A stretch of DNA of 64,000 nt from Streptococcus merionis DSM 19192 (lineage in GTDB: Bacteria; Bacillota; Bacilli; Lactobacillales; Streptococcaceae), in assembly GCF_000380085.1 (NCBI RefSeq), contig NZ_KB904550.1, positions 86,562 through 150,561 on the forward strand, in the 5' to 3' direction. Below the pieces are notes generated by a model, which saw only the letters and a list, made by a program, of their open reading frames with translations, made no database searches and was not told the origin of the DNA. Positions 38,330-47,082 of the stretch are shown here, piece by piece; positions within the stretch are counted from its first letter, which is position 1, and every line of letters starts with the position of its first letter. A program made the translations under genes and the position numbers.

Positions 38330-38902
38330 TTACTTTTCCTTGTCTCTGATTTCTTTGATGATACTTCCCATCTTGACAAAGTCATCATTATAGTAACGAT
38401 ACAATCTTGCAGCTCCATCTCCTATATAGCTAATGGGTGAAAAGTCCTGGCTTTTAAACGCATTGTTTTCATCAATTAAGCTTTCTTCAACCACTCGGCG
38501 TGTGACACGTCCGATGATATTGGTCAGCGCTCCACATTCGACGAGTTCAATGACCTCACACTCGATAGAGACAGGACAAGCGTCAACAAGAGGGGCGTCT
38601 ATTGTCTCTCCTACAGTGTAACGTAAACCTGTTATGGCAAATTTATCTTTTCGGCTATTAAAACCTGCTATTTCTGCTTCTTTGGTTAGTTCTTGTGTTG
38701 GAATATTAACGGTGAACTGTCCGTGCTTTGCAATCTCGGTTACCGCATTTCCTTTTGTTCTCATAGCAACGACCATCATACTGCCTAATGAATAAGCTGA
38801 ACTGGACGTAGAAATATTGTAACCATGGACGTCGTCTTTGTATCCTAGAAAGAATACGGGAAAACCAAAGTATAATTTTCGTGTTTCAAATGTTTGTTTC
38901 AT
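38330..38902 (-). CDS. Flavin reductase-like FMN-binding protein
   Basis: 190 residues. The split-barrel flavin-reductase domain begins RKLYFGFPVFFLGY. It includes YNISTSSSAYSLGSMMVVAM (FMN-binding region), a GQFTVNIPTQEL segment, and CPVSIECEVIELVECGALTN near the middle. It lies 18 bp after nikE and is probably the last gene of the nikBCDE transcript. Family members reduce flavin or act as FMN reductases; one relative, CobR, reduces cob(II)yrinate. A metal/corrin-linked reductase role here is inferred from context only. Confidence 0.78.
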   Translation of the reverse strand: MKQTFETRKLYFGFPVFFLGYKDDVHGYNISTSSSAYSLGSMMVVAMRTKGNAVTEIAKHGQFTVNIPTQELTKEAEIAGFNSRKDKFAITGLRYTVGETIDAPLVDACPVSIECEVIELVECGALTNIIGRVTRRVVEESLIDENNAFKSQDFSPISYIGDGAARLYRYYNDDFVKMGSIIKEIRDKEK

Positions 38903-38920
38903 ATTTTTCCAATCTTTTCG

Positions 38921-39679
38921 TTATTTCGTCTCTAATGTGACCATCATTTTTCTTAATTGGCACTTAGAATATTTGGGATTTTGACTTTCTACTAGCAGAT
39001 TTTGTGTCGCAGGGTGATGAATCTGAATCGGATTTTCAAAACGAGTGATTTCATCTACAATTGTCCCATCAAACATGACCAATATTCGATTACAAATCGC
39101 ATAACAAAGGTTAAAGTCATGTGAGATAAAGATATAAGTCTGCTGATAGGTTTCTTTTAATTGATAGAGTAAGCGTAGCAACTGTCCTTGAATCAAGGGA
39201 TCTAAGCCACTTAGCGCCTCATCAAAGATAATCACTTCTGGTTTTAATAAGAGCGCACGCGCAATGCAGACACGCTGCAATTGCCCACCGCTTAATTGTC
39301 GCGAGGTCTTGGTCAGATAGGACTCATCTAGGCCAACATCGTTTAAAATAGAAACCAGCTCATCTTGCGCTACTGTATCCTGCCTAGCTTCGGTTAAGAT
39401 TTCCTTAACCGTAAACAGAGGGTTCACCGCATGAGTAGCATCTTGAAAGACCAGTAAGACTTTTGCTCCTTCTTTTGCGCTATAAGGTTTTCCGTCTAAT
39501 AAAATTTCCCCAGAGCTTGCCTTTTCCAGTCCAACAAGTAAACGGGCTAGGGTACTTTTACCAGTACCACTTTCCCCCATGATACCAACATTCTCGCCTT
39601 TTTTCAGGGAGAAATGGCAATCTTTGAGCACTTCTTTTTTGTTAAATTGCTTAAATACATGTCGACACTCAATCATCAT
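38921..39679 (-). CDS. nikE: Nickel/peptide-type ABC ATPase (NikE-like)
   Basis: 252 residues. Walker A GESGTGKSTLAR, signature QLSGGQLQRVCIARALLL, Walker B VIIFDEALSGLD and switch His FISHDFNL. Shorter than OppF and lacking its long C-terminal oligopeptide domain, as in NikE. Overlaps nikD by 11 bp. It drives uptake together with NikD. Nickel assignment rests on the NikA-like binding protein nearby. Confidence 0.85.
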   Translation of the reverse strand: MMIECRHVFKQFNKKEVLKDCHFSLKKGENVGIMGESGTGKSTLARLLVGLEKASSGEILLDGKPYSAKEGAKVLLVFQDATHAVNPLFTVKEILTEARQDTVAQDELVSILNDVGLDESYLTKTSRQLSGGQLQRVCIARALLLKPEVIIFDEALSGLDPLIQGQLLRLLYQLKETYQQTYIFISHDFNLCYAICNRILVMFDGTIVDEITRFENPIQIHHPATQNLLVESQNPKYSKCQLRKMMVTLETK

Positions 39680-40457
39680 TTCTCACCAGCCTTTCATAAG
39701 GATTTCCAAGAATTAGCTCTCTCGTATAAGGGTGCTTAGGATTTTCTAAAATCTCCTCAACATTTCCCTGCTCTACAATCTCGCCTTGATAAAGGACAAA
39801 GATAGTCCCTCCTAAAGATTTTGCTAAGTCATAATCATGCGTTACTGTGATAATAGTCTTTCCTTGCTCTTGCAATCGTTTTAAAATAGTAAGAATATTA
39901 TCGCGATTGTAAGCATCTAAAGAAGAGGTTGGCTCATCAAGAATAATGGTATGGGAATCTAAACAGAGGAGAATCGCTAGCATAATCCGCTGCAACATAC
40001 CGCCACTCAGTTCAAATGGATAACTTTCCAACAACCGATCAATGTGACCCAACCGCACTTCCCTCATCGCTAGGCTTGCTTTTTGTAAACACTGCTCTTT
40101 TGAGTAAGAAAAATGGCTCTGCATCGTCTCTATAAAATGTATCTTGATTTTCTGAAAGGGGTTAAACATGGCCATTGGATTTTGCATCATATAAGCGAGT
40201 TCTTTCCCATGCAAGTGCTGCCATTCTTTGGGAGTAAGCTGCTGTAAATTCTTCGTTTTATAGTGAATCGTACCTGTTAATTGGGCATTGGCAGGAACTT
40301 GTCCCACCATCAGTTTGGTCAGAAGTGTTTTTCCAGCGCCACTTTCACCGATAAAGCTATAGGATTGCCCCAACTCTAGGCTCAGATTAATGTCATTTAG
40401 CAAGAGCTTTTGTTCCAGCCGCAAGGACAGCTGATGAATACTTAGCCTTTCTTCCAT
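39669..40457 (-). CDS. nikD: Nickel/peptide-type ABC ATPase (NikD-like)
   Basis: 262 residues from ATG 40457, where GGAG lies 6 nt upstream; the ATG at 40469 directly abuts a GG run. Walker A GESGAGKTLLTK, Q-loop MMQNPMAMFNPF, signature ELSGGMLQRIMLA, Walker B TIILDEPTSSLD and switch His TVTHDYDL. Overlaps both nikC and nikE, indicating tight coupling. Partner of NikE. Confidence 0.85.
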   Translation of the reverse strand: MEERLSIHQLSLRLEQKLLLNDINLSLELGQSYSFIGESGAGKTLLTKLMVGQVPANAQLTGTIHYKTKNLQQLTPKEWQHLHGKELAYMMQNPMAMFNPFQKIKIHFIETMQSHFSYSKEQCLQKASLAMREVRLGHIDRLLESYPFELSGGMLQRIMLAILLCLDSHTIILDEPTSSLDAYNRDNILTILKRLQEQGKTIITVTHDYDLAKSLGGTIFVLYQGEIVEQGNVEEILENPKHPYTRELILGNPYERLVRNDD

Positions 40458-41251
40458 CGCCTTCTCCATCCTTTCTCATCAACATATTCTCCAGCTAGAT
40501 TAAAAGAGATAACGGTTAAAAAGATGGCCAAGCCAGGTGACATCATCATCCAGACAGCCGTTCTAAAATAAGGTCTAGCATCATGCAACATCATTCCCCA
40601 TTCTGCAATATTCGGCTGAACACCGATCCCAAGAAAGGAAAATCCTGAAATCATCAAAATAATATTGCCAATATTCATCAAGGAAATCACCAAAATCGGT
40701 TTGTAAATAAATGGCAGGATGTGGTGTCTCAAAATGTGAACAGTGGATAATCCCATGGTCTGGGCTGCAATCACATACGATTCTTGCTTGGCACTTCGGA
40801 CGAGATTTGTCACCAAGCGCGCATAATAGATCCACTCAACCGCGACAATAGCGACCACCATGTTGGCCATACCTTGTCCCAAAATCCCTATAGTTGCTAA
40901 AGAGAGCAGAAAACTCGGAAAAGACGAGATGACATTTGAAAACCAGAGAAAAACTGCTTCTACTTTGCCCTGATACCAACCAACAACCAACCCTACTCCA
41001 ACTCCCAATATCCCCTCTAAGATAGTAATGACAAGAGAAAGAAAGAGAGAAAATCTTGCTCCAGCAATCAAACGGGAAAAAACATCACGTCCTAACTGGT
41101 CGGTTCCTAAAAAATGAATGGCACTAGGAGGAGCAAGCTTATTGGCTACATCTACATATTGCGGATCAAAAGGTGTCAGAAGAGGAGCAAATAATGCGCA
41201 GAAGACAAGCACTATCAATATGAAGCTAGAAAATACGAACCGCTTACTCAT
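40442..41251 (-). CDS. nikC: Nickel/peptide-type ABC permease (NikC-like)
   Basis: 269 residues from ATG 41251 with AAGGAG at 5 nt. N-terminal ALFAPLLTPFDPQYVDVANKL and HFLGTDQLGRDVFSRLIAGA are the OppC/NikC hallmark. Six helices, with an ATPase-contact loop near AAQTMGLSTVHILRHHILP. Overlaps nikB's end and nikD's start. Forms the channel with NikB. Confidence 0.87.
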   Translation of the reverse strand: MSKRFVFSSFILIVLVFCALFAPLLTPFDPQYVDVANKLAPPSAIHFLGTDQLGRDVFSRLIAGARFSLFLSLVITILEGILGVGVGLVVGWYQGKVEAVFLWFSNVISSFPSFLLSLATIGILGQGMANMVVAIVAVEWIYYARLVTNLVRSAKQESYVIAAQTMGLSTVHILRHHILPFIYKPILVISLMNIGNIILMISGFSFLGIGVQPNIAEWGMMLHDARPYFRTAVWMMMSPGLAIFLTVISFNLAGEYVDEKGWRRRWKKG

Positions 41252-42179
41252 GTGCACTCCTTTCTTTTTTCCTTACCCGAGGATCAATCCTCCGAATGAA
41301 ATGCTGATTCACTAGATTATTGAGTAAAAATAAGAACCCAAATAGAAGCATACAGGCTTGAATAACTGGAATATCAACCGCTTGTAGGCTATGGACAAAG
41401 ACACTGCCTATCCCATTCCAAGCAAAAACTTCTTCAACAATCAACGATCCTGTCAGTAAATAAATATAAGTTAAGCTTAGCCCAGTCGCTAGAGCTGGCA
41501 TGGCATTTGGAAGCAGGTGGTGCTTGATAATAAACCATATCTTGACACCGCGTAAGCGTGCATTTTCGACATGAAGACTTGTCAATTGCTCATTAATTGC
41601 CTTTCTAACGAGAGCTGTGTATTGCCCGATTAAAGAAAAACTCAAGGTGATACTTGGTAAAAGGACACTCGTAAAACCTGCCTTTCCCGATACAGGGAGC
41701 CATTTTAAGTGAACAGCGAAAAGGAGAATCAACAGATAGCCTAGCCAAAAACTTGGCATTGATACGCTCGCAAAGGAGAAAAATTGAACAATGCGGTCAA
41801 AGTAAGAATCTTTGTAGATACCGCTCAAAATACCTAGTGGCAAGGAAATCACTAGAATCAAGAGAAAAGAAACGAGACCAAGATAAAATGTCGATAAAAA
41901 GCTTTCTAAAACGAGTGGTAGCACAGGCACCTTCCAGAGATAGGAGATTCCAAAATCTCCTAAAAAAGCCTTTTGCAGCCATGATAGGTACTGCTCTAAC
42001 CATGACTTATCAAGCCCCAGATACTCACGTGCCTGTTCTAAAGCTTCGGGAGTAATCGCAATTCTTGAAATCCGCAAGTAATTTTCAGCAGGATTGCTTG
42101 AAGATAACTTCGTCAAAAGAAAAGTCAAAACAGAAATCATTAGTAAAGCTGTTAGAAATGAAAAGCATTTTTTAAGCAT
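41244..42179 (-). CDS. nikB: Nickel/peptide-type ABC permease (NikB-like)
   Basis: 311 residues from ATG 42179 with AAGGAG 5 nt upstream. OppB/NikB-type permease: LTKLSSSNPAENYLR early, then LGLDKSWLEQYLSWLQKAFL and FSFASVSMPSFWLGYLL. First gene of nikBCDE. A repeat ends (GTATCTTG) just before its ribosome site, about 850 bp from nikA on the same strand. Confidence 0.87.
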   Translation of the reverse strand: MLKKCFSFLTALLMISVLTFLLTKLSSSNPAENYLRISRIAITPEALEQAREYLGLDKSWLEQYLSWLQKAFLGDFGISYLWKVPVLPLVLESFLSTFYLGLVSFLLILVISLPLGILSGIYKDSYFDRIVQFFSFASVSMPSFWLGYLLILLFAVHLKWLPVSGKAGFTSVLLPSITLSFSLIGQYTALVRKAINEQLTSLHVENARLRGVKIWFIIKHHLLPNAMPALATGLSLTYIYLLTGSLIVEEVFAWNGIGSVFVHSLQAVDIPVIQACMLLFGFLFLLNNLVNQHFIRRIDPRVRKKERSAHE

Positions 42180-42195
42180 CACATCTCCTTAAAAC

Positions 42196-42384
42196 AAGAT
42201 ACGAGAGCGTGAAAAGCACAAAGTGCACTCAAGAGTATCCATATCTGTAAAGTGAGCGAAGCTCACAACAGCTACGGAAATATAGGAAATCTGACGAAGA
42301 GTCTCTGGGACTCTAGGAAGATTTCTACCTAAAGGTAGCCACAGCTGTAATCAACTGAAGTTGGAACACCTGCGTCTCTTTTTC
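42196..42384 (+). repeat. Left arm of ~189-bp inverted repeat around nikA
   Basis: Matches the complement of 44806-44994 over its whole length with roughly 15 differences. Contains small internal hairpins (GTGAGCGAAGCTCAC; AAATCTGACGAAGAGTC ... GACTCTAGGAAGATTT; ACCTAAAGGT). Its first bases AAGATACGAG are the boundary signature of the modular repeat family. Confidence 0.88.
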
Positions 42385-42660
42385 ACACAGTGCTTAGCTC
42401 GAGTTCAACCAAGATATGAGGACGTTAAGAAAATGTAAGGAAAAATAGAGAATCGGAGAAGATTATCGTAGTAATCAATACGATTCATCTTTTTTCCAAC
42501 ATTTTTAGTCCGAATTCAATTACACAAGATACAAAGCCCGTTAAAAACTCAAAACAAAAATAGGCGGCCGAACAGGCAGTGGAACAAAAATCGGTAATTT
42601 TGAAGAAATTCGATTTCCCTCGCTCTCCAGTTTCTTGGCTCGGGCTAAAATAATCCACTG
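42385..42660 (+). repeat. Further modular repeat units downstream of nikA
   Basis: 42410-42527 is a unit beginning AAGATATGAGGACG and ending TTTTAGTCCGAATTCAATT. 42528-42660 begins AAGATACAAAGCCCG, then AAAAATAGGCGGCCGAACAG. The latter module also occurs, inverted, at 53860-53990 and again at 59190-59245. Confidence 0.75.
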
Positions 42661-42690
42661 GATTATTTTACTCCCAGCCCCGCCGCAAGG

Positions 42691-42782
42691 CTGGGAGTAA
42701 GACTTGTTGCCCGTGCCAACTTAGTCTTCCCCCTGCACAGATCATTAGGTGCTTTAACACCAATGAACCACTGCTGATTAGG
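42691..42782 (+). repeat. Dispersed ~92-bp repeat, copy 2
   Basis: Near-identical to 12353-12446 (the core of the element inside the SMR gene). Begins GGGAGTAAGACTTGTTG and ends AACCACTGCTGATTA. Confidence 0.75.
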
Positions 42783-42935
42783 TTTGTAAAAGCCCATTTA
42801 TCGGCGCATTAGAAATCAATCAGCTACTGCGTCAACAGCTTTAATCTAAAAAAGATAAGCACAGACCTACAAAATTAACTTGACGAAAACATGGCGGAAG
42901 CCCTTTCTCCCTTCAAAAGGGTAGAAAACATCTTA

Positions 42936-42961
42936 TATCTTACTTGTGAATACAGGTTCTA
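42936..42961 (+). repeat. 26-bp perfect inverted repeat, downstream copy
   Basis: TATCTTACTTGTGAATACAG then GTTCTA. The exact complement lies at 44675-44700, just before nikA. This copy is just outside the nikA terminator. Confidence 0.9.
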
Positions 42962-42968
42962 AAATAGA

Positions 42969-43023
42969 TTTCCTGCGAAGCATTGCTTCTTATTTTGGTA
43001 AAAGGAAGAATGTTTCGCAGAAA
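42969..43023 (-). terminator. Terminator of nikA
   Basis: Minus strand TTTCTGCGAAACATTCTTC pairs with GAAGCAATGCTTCGCAGGAA (about 17 pairs), then ATCTATTTT. It starts 11 bp after the nikA stop. Confidence 0.8.
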
Positions 43024-43033
43024 GTCTAGTGCC

Positions 43034-44647
43034 TTATTTTGTCTTGCTAATGTAGCGCACAGGCAAGGCATTTTCCTCTGGTGCAAAACGGACACCTTCA
43101 AGCTCACCAGTACGGTAAACGGATACCACTGACTGATAAGTAATAGGGATATAGAGCGCTTCTTCATGTAAAAGCGTCAAAGCTTTTTTATATCCTTCAT
43201 CAACCTTTTCTTCGTCCGGTTCAACCAAGGTAGCTTTAATCACTTGATCCAGTTCTGGTTTGATGGCAAGGGATTCTAGTGAGATATTCTCAGGATGACC
43301 GTGTGCTGCTTTTGCTGTTAGCGCAGACATCCAAGCATGCGGATCCCAAGGTGCTCCCCATGAATAAGTCAGCATCAGATCAAAGTTTCCTGTCTTGGCA
43401 TTGGCCCAATAGTCATCTTCTTCCATCGCTTTTAGCTGCACATCAATGCCAAGTTTTTTCCATTCCCCTTGAAAATATTCTCCAAGATCTTTATCGGTTG
43501 CTTTTGTAGAGATATACGGCATATTGAGGGTAAGTTTTTGCCCATCTTTTTCACGAATCCCGTCAGCTCCTTTTTTCCAGCCAGCTTCATCAAGTAATGC
43601 TTCTGCTTTTGCTAAATCATACTCATAGGGCGTTAGACCTGCGTCAGAATGCGGGGTTGATTTTGAAAAGATAGTGTCTGCTGGTGTCTCGGTTCCCCTA
43701 AAGAGGTCATTTGCAATAGACTTTTTGTTCATGGCATGGTTCATGGCAATCCGAACGTTCTTATCTTTAAAGACAGGTTGCATAGCGTTTAAAAGTAGCA
43801 AACGAGTAGACATTGGTTGAGACACAGCAGTCGTATACTTGTCGTCTTTGGCATATTGAGCAAAGGTGTCTAAACCAATCAAGCCATTTCCATATAATAA
43901 ATCTAAATTACCAGCATCAAATTCGAGCGCACGTGTTTGCGCATCTGGAATGATTTTGATGGTCACTTCTTTTAATTTTGGTTTTTCGCCCCAGTAATTC
44001 TCGTTGCGCTCAAAGGTAATGTACTCATTTGATTTTTTATCCTTGACAATCCATTGACCTGTACCAATTGGCTTTTGGATATTATCTTTTGTCGTGTCAT
44101 CCCCTTTAGGAAATCCTGCGTCTCCTAAAAAGCGGATCGGACGAATCATTGCCAAATCATACATGGTAGCACTATAGGGCTGTTTCAGCTTTATTTCAAA
44201 TGTATGATCATCAACCACTTTGTAGGTGTCTAGCTGATCTGTAAAACCAAACCAATTGTGGTTGCCTTTGTTTGCTTCTGAAAAGATAGTGTCAAAATTT
44301 CTTTTGACATTTTCTGCTGTAAAGTCTGAACCGTCGGAGTATTTTGCTTGACGAAGTTTAAAGGTATAAGTTTTTCCGTCCTCACTCATTTCCCATGATT
44401 CGGCTAACGCAGGCTCAATCACGCCATTATCACCATAGCGAACCAAGCCTTCATAGACCATATCTTGGATGACAAATTGATCTGGGTTATAACGATGAGG
44501 ATTGACATCTCCAAAATCTTCTCCCCATGCTAGTGTCAAGGTATCTTTGCTTCCTCCTTGTGAGGTCGATATGCCCTTTGCTTGACAAGCAACTAATACA
44601 AGAGAGCATAGCGCGATAACTGCTATTAGTAATTTCTTTTTCATCAT
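43034..44647 (-). CDS. nikA: Nickel-binding lipoprotein of ABC importer (NikA-like)
   Basis: 537 residues. Lipoprotein signal MMKKKLLIAVIALCSLVLVA ends at Cys21 (VACQAKG). Many stretches match E. coli NikA: MVYEGLVRYG, ERNENYWGEKPKLK, DLDLLYGNGLIGLDTFAQ (as NLDLLYGN), MNKKSIANDLFRGT, WGAPWDPHAWMSAL, and the C-terminal LYIPITYQS. It would present Ni(II), or Co(II) or a metallophore complex, to NikBCDE. Start ATG pair at 44647/44644, with AAAGAAG upstream. Separated from nikBCDE by 850 bp of repeats, and bracketed by 26-bp and ~189-bp inverted repeats. Metal preference is inferred. Confidence 0.9.
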   Translation of the reverse strand: MMKKKLLIAVIALCSLVLVACQAKGISTSQGGSKDTLTLAWGEDFGDVNPHRYNPDQFVIQDMVYEGLVRYGDNGVIEPALAESWEMSEDGKTYTFKLRQAKYSDGSDFTAENVKRNFDTIFSEANKGNHNWFGFTDQLDTYKVVDDHTFEIKLKQPYSATMYDLAMIRPIRFLGDAGFPKGDDTTKDNIQKPIGTGQWIVKDKKSNEYITFERNENYWGEKPKLKEVTIKIIPDAQTRALEFDAGNLDLLYGNGLIGLDTFAQYAKDDKYTTAVSQPMSTRLLLLNAMQPVFKDKNVRIAMNHAMNKKSIANDLFRGTETPADTIFSKSTPHSDAGLTPYEYDLAKAEALLDEAGWKKGADGIREKDGQKLTLNMPYISTKATDKDLGEYFQGEWKKLGIDVQLKAMEEDDYWANAKTGNFDLMLTYSWGAPWDPHAWMSALTAKAAHGHPENISLESLAIKPELDQVIKATLVEPDEEKVDEGYKKALTLLHEEALYIPITYQSVVSVYRTGELEGVRFAPEENALPVRYISKTK

Positions 44648-44674
44648 AACTTCTTTCTATTTCGCTTAGTAAGT

Positions 44675-44700
44675 TAGAACCTGTATTCACAAGTAAGATA
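44675..44700 (-). repeat. 26-bp perfect inverted repeat, upstream copy
   Basis: Exact complement of 42936-42961. It lies 27 bp before the nikA start, so in the transcript it would sit in the 5' leader. Confidence 0.9.
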
Positions 44701-44747
44701 GATTGATTCAAGGAATCGTTTTTTGAAAATCTAGGGAATAGGGGGGT

Positions 44748-44805
44748 TATACTCAATAATAATCAAAAAGCAAACAAATTGAACTGAGTTCAGCCTAAAA
44801 CCTCG
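44748..44805 (+). repeat. boxA-like fragment
   Basis: ATACTCAATAATAATCAAAA then AGCAAAC resembles the start of pneumococcal boxA as I recall it; it continues into the inverted-repeat arm at 44806. Confidence 0.45.
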
Positions 44806-44994
44806 GAAAATAGAGACACAGGTGTTCCAACTCTAGTTGGTTACAGCTGTGGCTACCTTTAGGTAGAAATCTTCCTAGAGTCCAAAGACTCTGTGTCAGA
44901 TTTCCTATATTTCCGTAGCTGTTGTGAGCTTCGCTCACTTTACAGATATGGATACTCTTGAGTGCACTTTGTGCTTTTTACGTCCTCGTATCTT
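44806..44994 (-). repeat. Right arm of ~189-bp inverted repeat around nikA
   Basis: Complement of 42196-42384. On the minus strand it begins AAGATACGAGGACG immediately after the stop of the flavin oxidoreductase gene. Confidence 0.88.
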
Positions 44995-44998
44995 AATA

Positions 44999-46102
44999 TT
45001 AGTAGTTTCCTTCAAGGTAATCTCGTAATTCTTCAACAAATGAGGCTGGAAGCTGTAAATGCTCCTTCAACTCATCGCGATAACGTAAAATCATTTCCCC
45101 TTCTTTCTTTTCCAAAACCTTTTGTGTCCAATCAGGCTCCAACAATAGAGCCTTTCCTAGAGCAACTAAAGGAACACCTGCATCTAGGACTTTTTGAGCG
45201 TCTTCTCCTGTCTGAATGCCACCCACAGCAATCAAAGGAACGCGATGACCCACTTTTTTGATGATCGGATACAAAATAGGCTCTTCTGCCGTGACATTTC
45301 GAATCGATGACTGCCACGCATTGCCAATAGAGAGATGCAGATAATCCACCTGTAAGCGAATCAATTGCTCCAATAATTGCAAGGTATCATGCAACTGAAT
45401 CCCTGGCTCTTCAATTTCTTCGGGTGAAAAACGATAACCGATTAAAAATGGACGTCCTGCTTCTTCTTTGACCAACTGCTTGGCTTTTTTGAGCAATGTT
45501 TTTGCAAAGCGCATACGATTGTTTGCTGTGCCACCCCATTTGTCTTTACGAATATTCGAGTGCGGGGAATAGAATTGTTGAATCAGATAGGTATTTGCTC
45601 CGTGCAATTCCACACCATCAAAACCAGCCTTAATGGCACGACGGATAGCCTCTAAAAAGTAGCCTATCATCTCGTCTACTTCCTCATAGGTCAAGGCACG
45701 TGGTTCTGCAACATAGCCATGTAAGGCTTTTACAGCACTTGGGGCAACTGGTTGGCCTTCTATCAGATTTGGCAACACCATGCGCCCTCCATGATAGACT
45801 TGGAGTATCGCTAAGCAGCCCTTTTCCTGGATGGCTTTTGCTAGGCGGCTCAGGCCTTCTATTTTATCATCTTCTGCCACGCTAAAACTATCTGGAAATG
45901 CTTGCCCTTTCGGATGAACATAGGCACTTCCTGTAATAATCATGCCAGCAGCCTCTGCTCGTCGAGCATAGTAATCAATATCTGCCTGAGAAACATAACC
46001 TCCTGGCTCGCAGGCACTAATGGTCATCGGAGCTAGTACAACCCGATTTTTCACCTCTAAACCATTTGAAAAAACAAGTTTATCTTGAATGGATACTGTC
46101 AT
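44999..46102 (-). CDS. NADH:flavin oxidoreductase, Old Yellow Enzyme family
   Basis: 367 residues, a single TIM-barrel OYE domain without the extra Fe-S/FAD module of long forms. N-terminal KNRVVLAPMTISACEPGGYV; substrate/FMN motif FDGVELHGANTYLIQQFYSP; C-terminal FMN phosphate site VGGIQTGEDAQKVLDAG. GGAGGAG precedes the ATG. It is embedded between nik genes and cob genes, on the same strand, with repeats on both sides. Substrate is unknown; a role in reducing corrin cobalt or a metabolite is speculation from position. Confidence 0.88.
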   Translation of the reverse strand: MTVSIQDKLVFSNGLEVKNRVVLAPMTISACEPGGYVSQADIDYYARRAEAAGMIITGSAYVHPKGQAFPDSFSVAEDDKIEGLSRLAKAIQEKGCLAILQVYHGGRMVLPNLIEGQPVAPSAVKALHGYVAEPRALTYEEVDEMIGYFLEAIRRAIKAGFDGVELHGANTYLIQQFYSPHSNIRKDKWGGTANNRMRFAKTLLKKAKQLVKEEAGRPFLIGYRFSPEEIEEPGIQLHDTLQLLEQLIRLQVDYLHLSIGNAWQSSIRNVTAEEPILYPIIKKVGHRVPLIAVGGIQTGEDAQKVLDAGVPLVALGKALLLEPDWTQKVLEKKEGEMILRYRDELKEHLQLPASFVEELRDYLEGNY

Positions 46103-46494
46103 CCGTCTCCTCCTTCATAAGATACAAAGGGCGTGTAGAAATGCGTTGGAAAATAAGGGAGTGACCGATGAGTCCGAAGACTCAAGGGAACTCACGCATT
46201 TTACCGAGCATTTTAGCCCGTGTTCAGTTCTAAGATACAAAGCCCGTTAAGAAAAGCGCTGGAAAATCGCGGTAAGTCAGTCATCTTTGATGACGTTGAC
46301 GCACCCCGACCAAGACGACTAGGGTTTTCACAGATGAAATCGAAGAAAACCCAGACGGCTACGGTCTTAGTCATACCAAAATCAATCTAGCTTTTAGGCC
46401 GAATTCAGTTGTAAGATACAAAGGGCGTTCAAAAATGCGTTGGAAAATAAGGGAGTGATCGATGAGTCCGAAGACTCAAGGGAACTCACGAATT
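46103..46494. other. Intergenic filled by three modular repeats
   Basis: The 392-bp gap between cobC and the OYE-family gene contains no other gene; see the repeat entry. Confidence 0.75.
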
Positions 46495-46511
46495 TTAGCC
46501 CGTGTTCAGTT
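46124..46511 (+). repeat. Three tandem modular repeat units
   Basis: Units start at about 46124 (AAGATACAAAGGGCG), 46223 (AAGATACAAAGCCCG) and 46413 (AAGATACAAAGGGCG), each ending near AGCC(C/G)...TTCAGTT. First and third share long stretches (TGCGTTGGAAAATAAGGGAG, GATGAGTCCGAAGACTCAAG) and are nearly identical. The third unit's end encodes the C terminus and stop of cobC. Confidence 0.85.
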
Positions 46512-47082
46512 TTAATATTTCTACATCCCACTGTTTTTCAGAAACCTCTTTCAAGTAGGTCACCGTACCTTGTGGAAAGTCAATCTCCCAGAATACAGCT
46601 GATCTATCGATGAGATATTGATAAATTAATCGAAGAACACCTAGATGCGCCACAATGGCAATGGTGTCCTGCGCATGTTTTTCGACTAAAAACTCTGTGG
46701 TTTGCCAAACTCGGTTTTGAAATTCATTAAACGGTTCTGCACCAGATGGCGTGACCTCAAACGGTGCCTGTAACCAAGCATTCCACTCGTCTGGAAAGCC
46801 TGCTTGGATTTGGTCGGCATTTAACCCTTCCCACTCTCCAAACCCTTTTTCGTCTAAGCTTTTTAGAGCGTCAAAGGACGTAGGAAAGACAAGCTCTGCT
46901 GTTTGATGTGTGCGCCGCAAACTACTCGTGTAGACCTTATCTACTGGGTGTTCTGCCATAATCTGGCCAAGAATAGCTGCCTGTTTTTTGCCTCTGTCAT
47001 TGATGGGTACATCGGTGCTTCCATAAAAATATCTTGCTTGATTATAATCTGTTTCGCCATGTCGCATCAAATAAATCTTCAT
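46495..47082 (-). CDS. cobC: Alpha-ribazole phosphatase (histidine phosphatase family)
   Basis: 195 residues. N-terminal catalytic LMRHGETDYN (His8), then STDVPINDRGKKQA, and the second His in AIVAHLGVLR. Phosphoglycerate-mutase superfamily. Cluster position after cobS points to CobC, which removes the phosphate from alpha-ribazole-5'-phosphate or adenosylcobalamin-5'-phosphate. ATG overlaps the cobS stop. The last residues (about LNTG) and the TAA lie in a repeat sequence (AACTGAACACGGGCTAA), implying the C terminus was reshaped by it. Confidence 0.85.
   Translation of the reverse strand: MKIYLMRHGETDYNQARYFYGSTDVPINDRGKKQAAILGQIMAEHPVDKVYTSSLRRTHQTAELVFPTSFDALKSLDEKGFGEWEGLNADQIQAGFPDEWNAWLQAPFEVTPSGAEPFNEFQNRVWQTTEFLVEKHAQDTIAIVAHLGVLRLIYQYLIDRSAVFWEIDFPQGTVTYLKEVSEKQWDVEILKLNTG

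Noticed and set aside
44675..44700. NikR operator at nikA
   Set aside because: The 26-bp sequence does not fit GTATGA-N16-TCATAC, is itself non-palindromic, and no nikR gene is seen in the window.
42196..44994. IS element or transposon carrying nikA
   Set aside because: No transposase or recombinase gene lies between the inverted repeats, and no target duplication was recognised. It is recorded as inverted repeats only.
46124..46511. CRISPR array
   Set aside because: The tandem units are about 100-190 bp with hairpin cores, not short direct repeats with unique spacers, and no cas genes are nearby.
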